From Phreatobacter sp. (GTDB lineage: Bacteria > Pseudomonadota > Alphaproteobacteria > Rhizobiales > Phreatobacteraceae): DNA of 50,074 nt. Positions 9,101 to 17,299 of the stretch are shown here, piece after piece. A model generated the notes under the pieces. The model searched no databases, was not told the origin of the DNA, and saw only the letters and a list, made by a program, of their open reading frames with translations. The stretch covers positions 1 to 50,074 of the forward strand of contig NZ_JAPZTZ010000011.1 in the NCBI RefSeq assembly GCF_027532945.1, read 5' to 3'. Made by a program: the position numbers and the translations under genes. Every line of letters starts with the position of its first letter. Positions within the stretch are counted from its first letter, which is position 1.

Positions 9101-9822
9101 TGCGGGAGGTAGAAAGCGATCACCTTGGCGCGGCGCTTGGCATCCGCGGCGATGGTCGGGTCAAACGCCTCGAAGGCGGGTCCGGGTTGCACGGACTTGC
9201 GGATTTCGTTGGCAATGGACGGCAGATCTTCGGGACGGGGCACATGGCCCCGCGTCCGGCCTTCGAGAATATAGTGGGAGATCGCCTCGGCCCCGGCCGG
9301 CAGCCCATAGTGGCGCCGGTACCAGGGTGCATCGAACACCCGGCTGACATTGCGCTCTTCGGCAAAGCCATTGCGCAGGTAGTGAAGGGTGGCCTCGCGC
9401 AGGTCACGCGGCAGATCCTGATGGGCCTCCATATAGTGGCGCGGGTCGAAGATCGCGTTGGGCTGCCGGCCCGTCCTGCTGCCGACCTGCACATAGTGCG
9501 AGAGCACGCGCCCGCCCCCGGGCTCGACGGCGTTCGACTCGCCATACCAGCGCGGGTCGAGGAGGCGGCAAGGCCAGCGTCCCTCGGCCTCGCCATTGGT
9601 CAGGTAGTGGTCGAGCGGGTCGATGCCCGAGGCTGCCACATCAGGGTTCTGTTCAAGATACCAGGACGGTTCGAAAAACGGATTGGGAGCGTGGCCTGAG
9701 CGCCAGCCGACGGCGAGGAAGTGAGCAAGGGCGCCGCTCCTGCCGGCCACGCGATGCAGACTGGCGTACCAATCTCCATCAACGAGGTGTTGGCGAACGA
9801 CGGTGAGGTAGGGGCGTGTCAT
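6133..9822 (-). CDS. three-module glycosyltransferase: WbsX (GH99-like) + GT4 + GT2
   Basis: 1229 residues. Residues 1-205 hold several short repeats of the type [21 protein letters not shown]...HYL.NG, known from glycosyltransferase-associated N-termini. Residues ~230-570 are a WbsX domain ([57 protein letters not shown]), a GH99-like fold common in O-antigen loci. Residues ~580-935 are a GT4 glycosyltransferase ([15 protein letters not shown] at the front; [19 protein letters not shown], the donor-binding region). Residues ~943-1229 are a GT2 domain ([35 protein letters not shown]). It probably makes two or more linkages of a repeating unit in the cytoplasm. Overlaps the GT39 start. Confidence 0.88.
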   Translation of the reverse strand: [1229 protein letters not shown]

Positions 9823-10013
9823 GACGGGTCGTGGGCTGCCTCGCCGGAAGCGTACAGGTCGTTACGCACGAACGCCGATGGGGGCCGAAGGACCACCCTC
9901 TCTTGGATCTCTAGATGACTCGCAACATCGTCGCCAAGCCACGATTGTGCAAAACGAGCCCGTGCTTCTGCAAAGCAGCCCCGGCCGGGGACGATCCCGT
10001 CCCAGGCGGCCAA
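9819..10013 (-). CDS. small uncertain ORF or gene remnant upstream of the large glycosyltransferase
   Basis: A 64-codon frame from a TTG at 10013 ends in TGA overlapping the ATG of the 1229-aa gene (9819-9822). Its peptide (…FAEARARFAQSWLGDDVASHL…) has protein-like composition, and the frame stays open upstream toward the DegT gene without a good start codon. It may be the tail of a lost gene, or chance in GC-rich DNA. I recognise no family. The remainder of the 226-bp gap between the DegT gene and the large glycosyltransferase shows nothing else. Confidence 0.25.
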   Translation of the reverse strand: MAAWDGIVPGRGCFAEARARFAQSWLGDDVASHLEIQERVVLRPPSAFVRNDLYASGEAAHDPS

Positions 10014-10048
10014 CCCCGCAATCTCCCGTCGCTCGCGCGGCGCCTGTC

Positions 10049-11197
10049 TCAGGCCAATGCGGCGCGGACGCTCTCGATGATCCGATCCTGCAAGGGCGCA
10101 TCGAGATAGGGATGCATCGGCAGGCTGATGACCTCGCCGGCGAGGCGGTCGGAGACCGGCAGGCCGTTCCCGGCGACGGGGTAGCGGCGATAGGCGGTCT
10201 GCTGGTGCAGGGGGCGCGGATAGTAGATGGCAGTCGGCACGCCTTGCGCCTTCAGCGAGGCGGCGAAAGCCGTCCGGTCGCGGCCGCGCAGGCGGATCGT
10301 GTACTGCGCCCAGACCGAGACCAGGCCCTCCTCGACCCGCGGCACGTCGACGAGGTCGGCGAGCGCAGAATTGTAGCGCTCGGCGACGACGTTGCGGGCG
10401 GCGATCTCGTCCTCGAAGACCTTCAGCTTCTCGATCAGCACCGCTGCCTGGATCGTGTCCAGGCGGCCGGTCATGCCGATGCGCTGGTTGTCGTATTTGT
10501 CCTCGTTGTTCTGGCCGTGGATGCGCAGCGAGCGGATGATGTCGGCAAGGCCCGCATCGTCGGTGAAGACCGCGCCGCCGTCGCCGTAGCAGCCGAGCGG
10601 CTTGGCGGGGAAGAACGAGGTGGCGGTGGCCATGCCGATGGTGCCGATCTTGCGGCCCTTGTAGGTGCCGCCGAAGGACTGGGCGGCATCGTCCAGCAGC
10701 CAGAGGCCATGCTCGGCGCAGAAGGGCTCGATGGCGTCGTAGTCGGCGGCCTGGCCGAAGAGGTCGACGGCGATGACGCCGACCGGCTTCAGACCCGCCG
10801 CCTTCGCCGTGGCGAGACCCTGGGCCAGCGAGACCGGGTCGACGTTGAACGTGTCGGCATGGACGTCGACGAAGATCGGGCTGGCACCCAGCCAGGCCAC
10901 CACCTCGGCCGTGGCGGCGAAGGTGAAGGCCGGGCAGAGCACCGCATCACCGGGCTTCACGCCCTTGGCCATGAGGATCAGCGCGAGGGCATCCGTGCCG
11001 GAGGAGCAGGAGATCACCTGGCTCGCGCCGCAGAAGGCCGCGAGGTCCTTCTCCAGCGCAAAAACCTCGGGGCCCATAATGTAGGCGCCGTGGTTCACCA
11101 CTTTCAGCACCGCCTCGTCGATGGCCGCGCCGAGCCGCCGGCGCTGGGCGCCGAGGTCGATGAAGGGGATGGGGGCGAGCGGGGCGGCGTCGGTCAC
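10049..11197 (-). CDS. DegT/DnrJ/EryC1-family PLP sugar aminotransferase (WbpE-like)
   Basis: 382 residues from GTG at 11197; an ATG at 11266 would add 23 residues but the family normally begins at IPFIDLGAQ. It transfers an amino group from glutamate to a keto-sugar nucleotide. PLP-site features are SCSSGTDAL, DDAAQSFGGTYKGRKIG and SFFPAKPLGCYGDGG, where the Lys in FFPAKPLG is the internal aldimine lysine, and the tail has YYPRPLHQQTAY. The N-terminal half resembles WbpE/WlbC enzymes acting on UDP-3-keto-GlcNAcA, but the dehydrogenase partners WbpA/WbpB are not in this window, so the substrate is open. It stands in the same direction as the glycosyltransferases downstream. Confidence 0.87.
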   Translation of the reverse strand: MTDAAPLAPIPFIDLGAQRRRLGAAIDEAVLKVVNHGAYIMGPEVFALEKDLAAFCGASQVISCSSGTDALALILMAKGVKPGDAVLCPAFTFAATAEVVAWLGASPIFVDVHADTFNVDPVSLAQGLATAKAAGLKPVGVIAVDLFGQAADYDAIEPFCAEHGLWLLDDAAQSFGGTYKGRKIGTIGMATATSFFPAKPLGCYGDGGAVFTDDAGLADIIRSLRIHGQNNEDKYDNQRIGMTGRLDTIQAAVLIEKLKVFEDEIAARNVVAERYNSALADLVDVPRVEEGLVSVWAQYTIRLRGRDRTAFAASLKAQGVPTAIYYPRPLHQQTAYRRYPVAGNGLPVSDRLAGEVISLPMHPYLDAPLQDRIIESVRAALA

Positions 11198-11340
11198 GGC
11201 ATTGTACCTGGTTGTCGGGCCCGTCGAATCAGCGGGGGGCCACGGCGTGTCGTCGCGGCGAGCCATAGGTGCTGCATCGCGGCAATCGAAATCACTTTGT
11301 CTTCCAATGCGTGACGGCTTGCAAAGCGGGACGGGCCGCC

Positions 11341-11631
11341 TCAGCGCGTCATGGCCTCCAGCCGGCGTCGCGCTTCGGTCGCCAGCGGATCGGCGGGATG
11401 GCGTGCGATGAAGAGTTCGAGCGCCTCGCGCCGGCCAGCGGCGATGGCCGCGTCGAACTCCTCGCGCACGGCGATGTGACCGGGACGGACCCGGGGCGGG
11501 TCGAGCTTGTCGGGTGCGATGGGCGGGCGTTCGGTCACGGGCTGGGCTCCGGCAGGAAAAAGGACCGCCGCCAGCACAAGACACGCGCCAAGCAGGTGGG
11601 CGACGGGCGATGCGTTCATCGGGCGGCTCAT
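11341..11631 (-). CDS. small exported protein of unknown function
   Basis: 96 residues from ATG at 11631 (an ATG at 11652 is also in frame). Residues 1-30 look like a Sec signal peptide (hydrophobic HLLGACLVLAAVLFP followed by AGA|QP). The mature part is short, proline-rich at first, then ends in a helix with EFDAAIAAGRREALELFIARHPADPLATEARRRL, which resembles one TPR/sel1-like helical pair found at the ends of caspase-like and outer-surface proteins. It is transcribed away from the RTX protease, with about 110 bp between the starts. No function can be assigned. Confidence 0.6.
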   Translation of the reverse strand: MSRPMNASPVAHLLGACLVLAAVLFPAGAQPVTERPPIAPDKLDPPRVRPGHIAVREEFDAAIAAGRREALELFIARHPADPLATEARRRLEAMTR

Positions 11632-11745
11632 GGCTCCACGTTTTGTGGTCATTCCAGGGTTGTCAAATCGTCATGCCATGGTGTTCCCTTAAGGCAAGAC
11701 AGGAATGGTGGCGGCTGCTGTGCCGCCCCTTGAGGGGAAGCACTC

Positions 11746-14115
11746 ATGTGCACCATATGTTCGGGTCCGATGCTGCGCGACTGGTTCGGTACGCCGGTTC
11801 ACAGCGGCTTGGATAGCGGGTTCACGGCAACGCCGGCTGGTTTCACGGGCGGCCCGTCGAACGGGCCCGTCCTGCCGAACACCGCCAGCGGTTCGCTCAG
11901 CCAGGGCGCCACGGGCGACCCGAACATCGACGGCATCCTGTCGGGCTACAAGTGGACCACCACCGCGCTCACGTGGCGCATCCCCACGGCCGCGACGGAT
12001 TATGACACCAACCCGAGTTTGGCCGGAATCCAGTACAGCGACATGGCCCGCGTCAACAGTTTCCTGTCGCCGACCGCGGCGATGGACACGGCGACGACCG
12101 AGATCTTCAGCAAGATGTTCGGTGGCGTCAGCGGACTGACCTTCACCAAGACGACGGCGGGCGACGCGACCGCCGACCTCACCATCGGCCGATCAACAGC
12201 CGTGACCGGCGACTTCGAGACCGCCTATGCCTATTACCCGTTTGGTCCCGGCACCGGGCTTTCCGGCGATTCCTGGTATAGCGACAATTATGACGGCTTT
12301 GGCAGCGGCTACGCCCTGAACAACCCGGTCAAGGGTGGCTATGCCTGGATCACGTTCATCCATGAATACGGCCACAACATGGGCCTCAAGCACGGCCACG
12401 AGACGACAGGCGGTGTCGCAGGCGCCATGGCGTCCGACCGCGACGGCATGGAATTCTCGGTGATGACCTACCGCTCCTATGTGGGCGGACCGACGACCGG
12501 ATATACGAACGAAGCCTGGGGCTTCGCCCAGACCCTGATGATGTATGACATCGCCGCGCTGCAGGTGATGTATGGGGCGAATTTCACCACCAACAACGGC
12601 AATTCCGTCTATACGTTCTCGGCCACGACGGGCGAGATGTTCATCAATGGCGTCGGCCAGGGCGCGCCGGGCGGCAACCGCATCTTCCTGACGATCTGGG
12701 ACGGTGGCGGCACCGACACCTACGACTTCTCCAACTACACCACCAACCAGTCGATCGACCTGACGCCCGGTGGCTGGTCGCTGATGTCAAGCGTCCAGCA
12801 GGCCAATCTCGGTGGCACCAACCTTGCGCGTGCCAATGTCTACAACGCGCTGCAGTACAATGGCGATGTCCGCTCGCTGATCGAGAATGCCATTGGTGGC
12901 AGCGGCAACGACACGATCACCGGCAACGCGGCGAATAACGTTTTGGAAGGCGGTCCGGGGGCTGACCAGCTTCGGGGTGGGTTAGGAACCGACACGGCAA
13001 GCTACGCTAGAGCGGGATCAGCGGTAGTTGTGTCTTTGCTTACCCCTCTGGTCAACACAGGTGTTGCAGCTGGCGACACTTATGATTCGATTGAGAACAT
13101 TATAGGCAGTGATTTCAATGATACGATTGACGGTGATCACGGCGCGAACGTCATAACGGGTGGCGACGGCTTAGACGTTATTAGGGGCCGGCAGGGCGAC
13201 GATCAGATTTACGGAAACAATGGCGATGACAATCTCATTGGCGATATGGGGAATGATTCGCTCTACGGAGGAGATTCAAACGATATACTTACAGGAAATG
13301 CTGGGGCCGATCTGTTAGATGGTGGGAGCGGTTTTGATACAGCGACATACAACAACGCTCCAACGGGTGTAAATGCCTCTCTTTTATCTTCTGCTTCGAA
13401 CACGGGTGTTGCTGCTGGTGACGTGTATATCTCTATAGAAAATTTACTGGGATCGATTTTTGGGGATTTCCTTGAGGGGGATCACGCTAGTAATACTATC
13501 GATGGCAGCAATGGAGATGACGTTATTCGCGGCCGGCAGGGTAACGACTTAATCTATGGAGGCGAAGGTCGCGACAGCCTTATTGGCGATATGGGCGCCG
13601 ACTCCCTATACGGTGGAAACGGTGATGACGTTCTAACTGGAAATGCCGACGCCGATCTGCTTGACGGGGGAATGGGCTCTGATTGGGCTACTTACACAAA
13701 TGCTTCGGCCGGAGTTGTGGCCTCGTTGGCAAATCCTAGCGTCAACACCGGAGTCGCATTTGGTGATCAGTATGTTTCAATCGAGAATATTCGGGGCGGC
13801 GCTTTCGCAGACACTCTTTACGGTAATTCGCAAGCCAATATGATAGAGGGTGGAGCCGGCAACGACACTCTAATCGGAGGCGCAGGCGTGGATACTTTTG
13901 TTTTCTCGCCAGGTGGTGGCAACGATGTTATCGAAGATTGGCAAAACGGGTTGGACAAGATGGACTTTACCCAGTTGTCCGCCCGCGTTAGGTCTATTAC
14001 TGACGTCGTGGTGTCTATTAGTGGTTCCGATACCATTCTCACGTACGATGGTCAAACCGTTACACTAAGGAATTTCTCGCAGCCCATCGATTTTTCTAGT
14101 TGGATTTTCGTTTAG
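11746..14115 (+). CDS. serralysin-type metalloprotease with RTX repeats (M10B)
   Basis: 789 residues, with a good ribosome site (GGGGAAG, 5 bp before ATG). The zinc site is [11 protein letters not shown]: His206, Glu207, His210, His216. The Met-turn is SVMTY with Met240 and Tyr242. These are the M10B hallmarks. From about residue 385 come glycine-rich calcium-binding nonapeptides ([11 protein letters not shown] and many more), arranged as a 115-residue tandem repeat. There is no Sec signal, and the C-terminus ends in hydrophobic residues (SSWIFV) as in type I secretion substrates. The PrtD/PrtE exporter at 39.4-42.5 kb is the likely route out. GC drops sharply at residue ~400, so catalytic and RTX parts may have different histories. 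The last 4 bp overlap the convergent sulfotransferase. Confidence 0.92.
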   Translation: MCTICSGPMLRDWFGTPVHSGLDSGFTATPAGFTGGPSNGPVLPNTASGSLSQGATGDPNIDGILSGYKWTTTALTWRIPTAATDYDTNPSLAGIQYSDMARVNSFLSPTAAMDTATTEIFSKMFGGVSGLTFTKTTAGDATADLTIGRSTAVTGDFETAYAYYPFGPGTGLSGDSWYSDNYDGFGSGYALNNPVKGGYAWITFIHEYGHNMGLKHGHETTGGVAGAMASDRDGMEFSVMTYRSYVGGPTTGYTNEAWGFAQTLMMYDIAALQVMYGANFTTNNGNSVYTFSATTGEMFINGVGQGAPGGNRIFLTIWDGGGTDTYDFSNYTTNQSIDLTPGGWSLMSSVQQANLGGTNLARANVYNALQYNGDVRSLIENAIGGSGNDTITGNAANNVLEGGPGADQLRGGLGTDTASYARAGSAVVVSLLTPLVNTGVAAGDTYDSIENIIGSDFNDTIDGDHGANVITGGDGLDVIRGRQGDDQIYGNNGDDNLIGDMGNDSLYGGDSNDILTGNAGADLLDGGSGFDTATYNNAPTGVNASLLSSASNTGVAAGDVYISIENLLGSIFGDFLEGDHASNTIDGSNGDDVIRGRQGNDLIYGGEGRDSLIGDMGADSLYGGNGDDVLTGNADADLLDGGMGSDWATYTNASAGVVASLANPSVNTGVAFGDQYVSIENIRGGAFADTLYGNSQANMIEGGAGNDTLIGGAGVDTFVFSPGGGNDVIEDWQNGLDKMDFTQLSARVRSITDVVVSISGSDTILTYDGQTVTLRNFSQPIDFSSWIFV
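12958..13860 (+). repeat. 345-bp tandem repeat encoding 115-aa RTX units
   Basis: Three successive units start at 12958, 13303 and 13648, exactly 345 bp apart; the third is partial. Each opens with GAD-L-GG-G-D-A-Y, continues with S-L-NTGVA-GD-Y-SIEN, and units 1 and 2 then share [15 protein letters not shown] and IGDMG-DSLYGG. The DNA copies have diverged, so this is an old in-frame duplication. Confidence 0.85.
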
Positions 14116-14966
14116 TATTTATATGCTTTATAGTAATGGGCTATGCTTGTTAGTGAGTGCTTCTTTATGATGTGCTTGATATGGTCGCGTATCGCGTCCT
14201 CTGAGATCTGGCTTTTTTCGGATAGTTTTGGCTTGTGAATTATGTTAGCGTCTGTTGGGTGCGTGCCGATTTTTCGGAAAAATGAACTCGGAGACTGAAC
14301 TATATCTTCATACTTGATTGTGATTGATCGGTTCCCTAGGTTGTGTATGCGAGCGAATATGCTCTCGCAAATCAAGACTTGACGCTCCAGCAACGAGGCT
14401 GTGATTTCTGTTCGGTTGTATATGCTTGGCCAGAATTTTTCTGCTGCCGGCATCTTGCCGTGCGACACCGGTATGTCTGGGATCGACTGCCACGAGCGTA
14501 TTGCGGAAGCTGGATCTCGCAGCACGCATATTATCTTAAGCGTTGTCTTTGCAAACTCAGTAAGGGCGCTCAAATAAAGCCCATTGTGCTTGGATGCGAT
14601 GATCGTGTTTTTGTCTACGCTTGGAGCGCGCCATTCTACAAGGTCGTACGAAGCGGGACGGTTCTGGTCGTCTCGGGTCCCCGAAAAATAGTTCGTGACC
14701 GCTTTTCCATCAGCGGTCCGACGATCAATAACCGTCCCACCTTGTGAAAGTTTAACGCGAAGGTCGCGGAGGTCCAGCGCAACTTGCTCAGCAAAATGGT
14801 CGGCTGATCCCGCCCTTGTATGCAAGTCGACGTGGTGGGGTGGCTCTGATAGGCAGAGTGCGTTTTCACTCGCATCGATTAAGGCCGCGACAAGTGTGGT
14901 ACCTCCTCTCGGAAGGCCCGTCACGATCATCTCTCGGGTTAGGGTTGCCCTGCTACAAGGTTTCAT
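14112..14966 (-). CDS. PAPS-dependent sulfotransferase family protein
   Basis: 284 residues. Residues 14-28 carry the 5'-phosphosulfate loop [15 protein letters not shown], and [14 protein letters not shown] in the middle is the 3'-phosphate-binding motif. It would transfer sulfate from PAPS to a sugar or lipid hydroxyl in the cytoplasm. Start 14966 is supported by GAGGTGA four bases upstream; the alternative ATG at 14930 would place the loop at the very N-terminus but has no comparable site. PAPS would come from CysD/CysNC at 22.5-25.2 kb on the same strand. It lies in the low-GC segment directly downstream of the Wzt glycan-binding domain, which suggests the two were acquired together. Confidence 0.82.
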   Translation of the reverse strand: MKPCSRATLTREMIVTGLPRGGTTLVAALIDASENALCLSEPPHHVDLHTRAGSADHFAEQVALDLRDLRVKLSQGGTVIDRRTADGKAVTNYFSGTRDDQNRPASYDLVEWRAPSVDKNTIIASKHNGLYLSALTEFAKTTLKIICVLRDPASAIRSWQSIPDIPVSHGKMPAAEKFWPSIYNRTEITASLLERQVLICESIFARIHNLGNRSITIKYEDIVQSPSSFFRKIGTHPTDANIIHKPKLSEKSQISEDAIRDHIKHIIKKHSLTSIAHYYKAYKY

Positions 14967-15156
14967 TCATTCACCTCAATCGGTTGCCCATGCAACCGTC
15001 CCACGATGACTGTTGGGCGGTTCGTCGCCCTTCACCTAAGATCGAGTCTGGCGCGTGGCAAATTGCGCACACAGCTGCATTGATGCGAGTGGGCTCCGTG
15101 GTAGTGAGTGCTTGGGTGGCTGCAAGTTAGGAAGGTTTAGGGCTATAGTCGTCCCG

Positions 15157-16509
15157 TTAATTTGGTTCGTTGGCTGATTTAAAAGAGGGCTCAAAATCGA
15201 GTCTGGCGGGCCCAATTTCGAGGGCAACTGTGTCATGTTCTACCCTAAACATGATTGCATCCTGAATGCGATGTAAGAATTTAGCGCCATCGCCTGTCGT
15301 TGTTACGACGCCGACATTGCAGAAGAAAATGCCCGGGGTTAGATTGCATTTGAACTCAAACGAGAACGCGAATTTTTCCCCTTTTGAGACTTGTGTTAGA
15401 GTAAAAGGTGTTGTGAGTGTTGTTGCTCCTGCAACACTTGTTCCGTTGGGAAGACGTATGTGCGTGGCGTATGATACACGTCGGGCGTCGTTTTTGAACA
15501 AGACTTCAAATGTGATTATGTATGTATCGTTGGCGTGAAGAATGTTGGTTTCATTTCCGGAAGTATTCAAGATTCGAGGATTTATAATTTGCGCGCCATT
15601 CTCGGGGTAGTAAACGGTTGACTGTGGAACTAATGATCTGTCAAAGCTGGGGCGGGCGCGATCATCTAGTGAAAATGCCAATGATTGTGATGTTGTCGCA
15701 TCGTCAGGTTGTTGTGGCGCGGCATCGGTGTTTGATCTGATGGCGGCTATGAGCCCATTGAGTGCGGGTGTTGGGGCATTGATGATCCGCTGATACTTAG
15801 TAATAACAGCCTTCGGCGTCCCCTCCATCAGCTTCTCGCCGCCATCCATCAGCACCGCCCGGTCACAGAGCTGGATGATGGTCTGCGCCGCATGGCTGAC
15901 GAAGAGGATGGTCGCGCCGCGCTCCTTGATCTGCTCGATCCGCGCGAAGCACTTGCGCTGGAAGGCCTCGTCGCCCACCGCCAGGGCCTCGTCCACCACG
16001 AGGATGTCGGGATCGACATTCACCGCCGTGGCGAAGGCGAGGCGCACGAACATGCCGCTCGAATAGGTCTTCACGGGCCGGTCGATGAACTCGCCGATAT
16101 CGGCGAAGGCGATGATGGCGTCGATGCGCTCGTCCATCTCGGCGCGGGTGCGGCCGTGGAGGGCACCGTTGAGATAGACGTTCTCGCGGCCGGTGAAATT
16201 GCCGTCGAAGCCGGCCCCGAGCTCGAGCAGCGCGGCGATGCGGCCCTGCGTCGTCACCGTGCCCGCCGTCGGCTGGAGGATGCCGCAGATCACCTGCAAC
16301 AGCGTCGATTTCCCGCAGCCGTTGCGGCCGACAATGCCGACCGTCTCGCCGCGCCGGATCTCCAGCGACACGTCCTTCAGCGCGGTGAAGGTGCGGTGCC
16401 GCTGGATGCGGCCGAAGCTCACGAGCTCCATGAGCCTGTGCTCCGGCCGCTCGTAGAGCCGGAAGCTCTTGGTCAGGCCCTCGACCCGGATGGCGACATC
16501 AGAGGACAT
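15157..16509 (-). CDS. wzt: Wzt-type ABC transporter ATP-binding protein with C-terminal glycan-recognition domain
   Basis: 450 residues from ATG 16509. The nucleotide-binding domain fills residues 1-235: Walker A GRNGCGKST at 61-69, signature SSGMF at about 150, Walker B ILVVDEA at 169-175. The remaining ~215 residues form a beta-rich domain of the Wzt C-terminal type, which in O-antigen exporters binds the finished, end-capped polysaccharide. Its start overlaps the stop of the permease gene by 11 bp. The first 700 bases are about 70% GC or more while the C-terminal part is near 40%, so the recognition domain looks swapped in. Confidence 0.9.
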   Translation of the reverse strand: MSSDVAIRVEGLTKSFRLYERPEHRLMELVSFGRIQRHRTFTALKDVSLEIRRGETVGIVGRNGCGKSTLLQVICGILQPTAGTVTTQGRIAALLELGAGFDGNFTGRENVYLNGALHGRTRAEMDERIDAIIAFADIGEFIDRPVKTYSSGMFVRLAFATAVNVDPDILVVDEALAVGDEAFQRKCFARIEQIKERGATILFVSHAAQTIIQLCDRAVLMDGGEKLMEGTPKAVITKYQRIINAPTPALNGLIAAIRSNTDAAPQQPDDATTSQSLAFSLDDRARPSFDRSLVPQSTVYYPENGAQIINPRILNTSGNETNILHANDTYIITFEVLFKNDARRVSYATHIRLPNGTSVAGATTLTTPFTLTQVSKGEKFAFSFEFKCNLTPGIFFCNVGVVTTTGDGAKFLHRIQDAIMFRVEHDTVALEIGPARLDFEPSFKSANEPN

Positions 16510-17278
16510 CGGCGAAGCCTCCGCGCGTGCGACGGAAGAAGGCAAGGCCCAGCGCTGCGACCCCGAGGCCGATGGCGAGCGCGAGGATGAAGGCGCCGGG
16601 GTCGGGCCAAAGGCCGAAGACGAGGGCGCCGCGCACCTGCTCGATGGTCATGGCCAGCGGGCTCAGGGCCGCGAGTGGGCGCAGCCAGTCGGGGAGGGCA
16701 CTGACCGGATAGAAGATCGGGCTGAGAAACATCAGCATGGTCGTCACCGGTCCCACCACCTGCGCCACGTCGCGCAGATAGACCCCGAGCGCCGCGAGGA
16801 ACCAGGCAAGGCCCAGGGTGAAGGCCACGAGGGGCAGCATCAGCACGGGTGTGAACAAGACGGTGGCGTGCCAGCCGCTGCCGAGCGTGAGCTGGAAGAC
16901 GAGAAGCAATACCAGCGCAATGGCGGTGTGGAACAGCGCCGCAGCGGTGATCACCACCGGCAGGATGGCGAGGGGAAAGACCACCTTCTTCACCAGGTTC
17001 GGCTGGCCGGTGATGAGCGCCGGCGCCTTGTTTGCGACCTCCGCGAAGAGGTTGAAAACGACGAGGCCTGCGAAGGTGACGAGGGCGAAGTCGAGCGTCG
17101 AGCCGCCCTGGCCCCAGCGCGCCTGGAACACGACGCCGAAGACGAAAGTGAAGACGGCGAGCATCATCAGCGGGTTGGCGATGGACCAGACGAGGCCGAA
17201 GGTCGAGCCGCGGTAGCGGGCTTCGACCTCGCGCCTTGCAAGTTGCCAGACCAGGAGGAGCCTGCGCCGATGGTCCAC
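16499..17278 (-). CDS. wzm: ABC-2 polysaccharide export permease (Wzm)
   Basis: 259 residues with six predicted membrane segments. The N-terminal LARREVEARYRGSTFGLVWSIANPL is the typical amphipathic entry of the RfbA/Wzm permeases, and FLSPIFYPVSALPDWLRPLAALSPL near the C-terminus is the conserved ABC-2 stretch. Start is GTG at 17278 with GGGAG upstream. It pairs with the overlapping Wzt to move a complete lipid-linked glycan across the inner membrane. Confidence 0.9.
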   Translation of the reverse strand: MDHRRRLLLVWQLARREVEARYRGSTFGLVWSIANPLMMLAVFTFVFGVVFQARWGQGGSTLDFALVTFAGLVVFNLFAEVANKAPALITGQPNLVKKVVFPLAILPVVITAAALFHTAIALVLLLVFQLTLGSGWHATVLFTPVLMLPLVAFTLGLAWFLAALGVYLRDVAQVVGPVTTMLMFLSPIFYPVSALPDWLRPLAALSPLAMTIEQVRGALVFGLWPDPGAFILALAIGLGVAALGLAFFRRTRGGFADVL

Positions 17279-17299
17279 GGGTCTCGGTCTCCCTGCCGC

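Larger units (their letters stand above)
12945..15810. other. lower-GC segment with ends inside two genes
   Basis: Hand counts of single 60-base lines: 13441-13500 has 25 G+C (42%) and 15541-15600 has 22 (37%), against 37 (62%) at 12361-12420 and 46 (77%) at 16201-16260. The low segment covers the RTX half of the protease, the whole sulfotransferase, the 190-bp gap after it (no feature seen there) and the C-terminal domain of Wzt. Both borders fall at protein domain borders. Confidence 0.75.

Noticed and set aside
8473-9699. Long plus-strand open frame opposite the three-module glycosyltransferase
   Set aside because: The minus frame has clear WbsX motifs; the plus frame is a GC-rich mirror with no recognisable domain.
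12958-13860. CRISPR or satellite-type repeat array
   Set aside because: The 345-bp repeats are in frame, diverged and code for calcium-binding beta-roll units.
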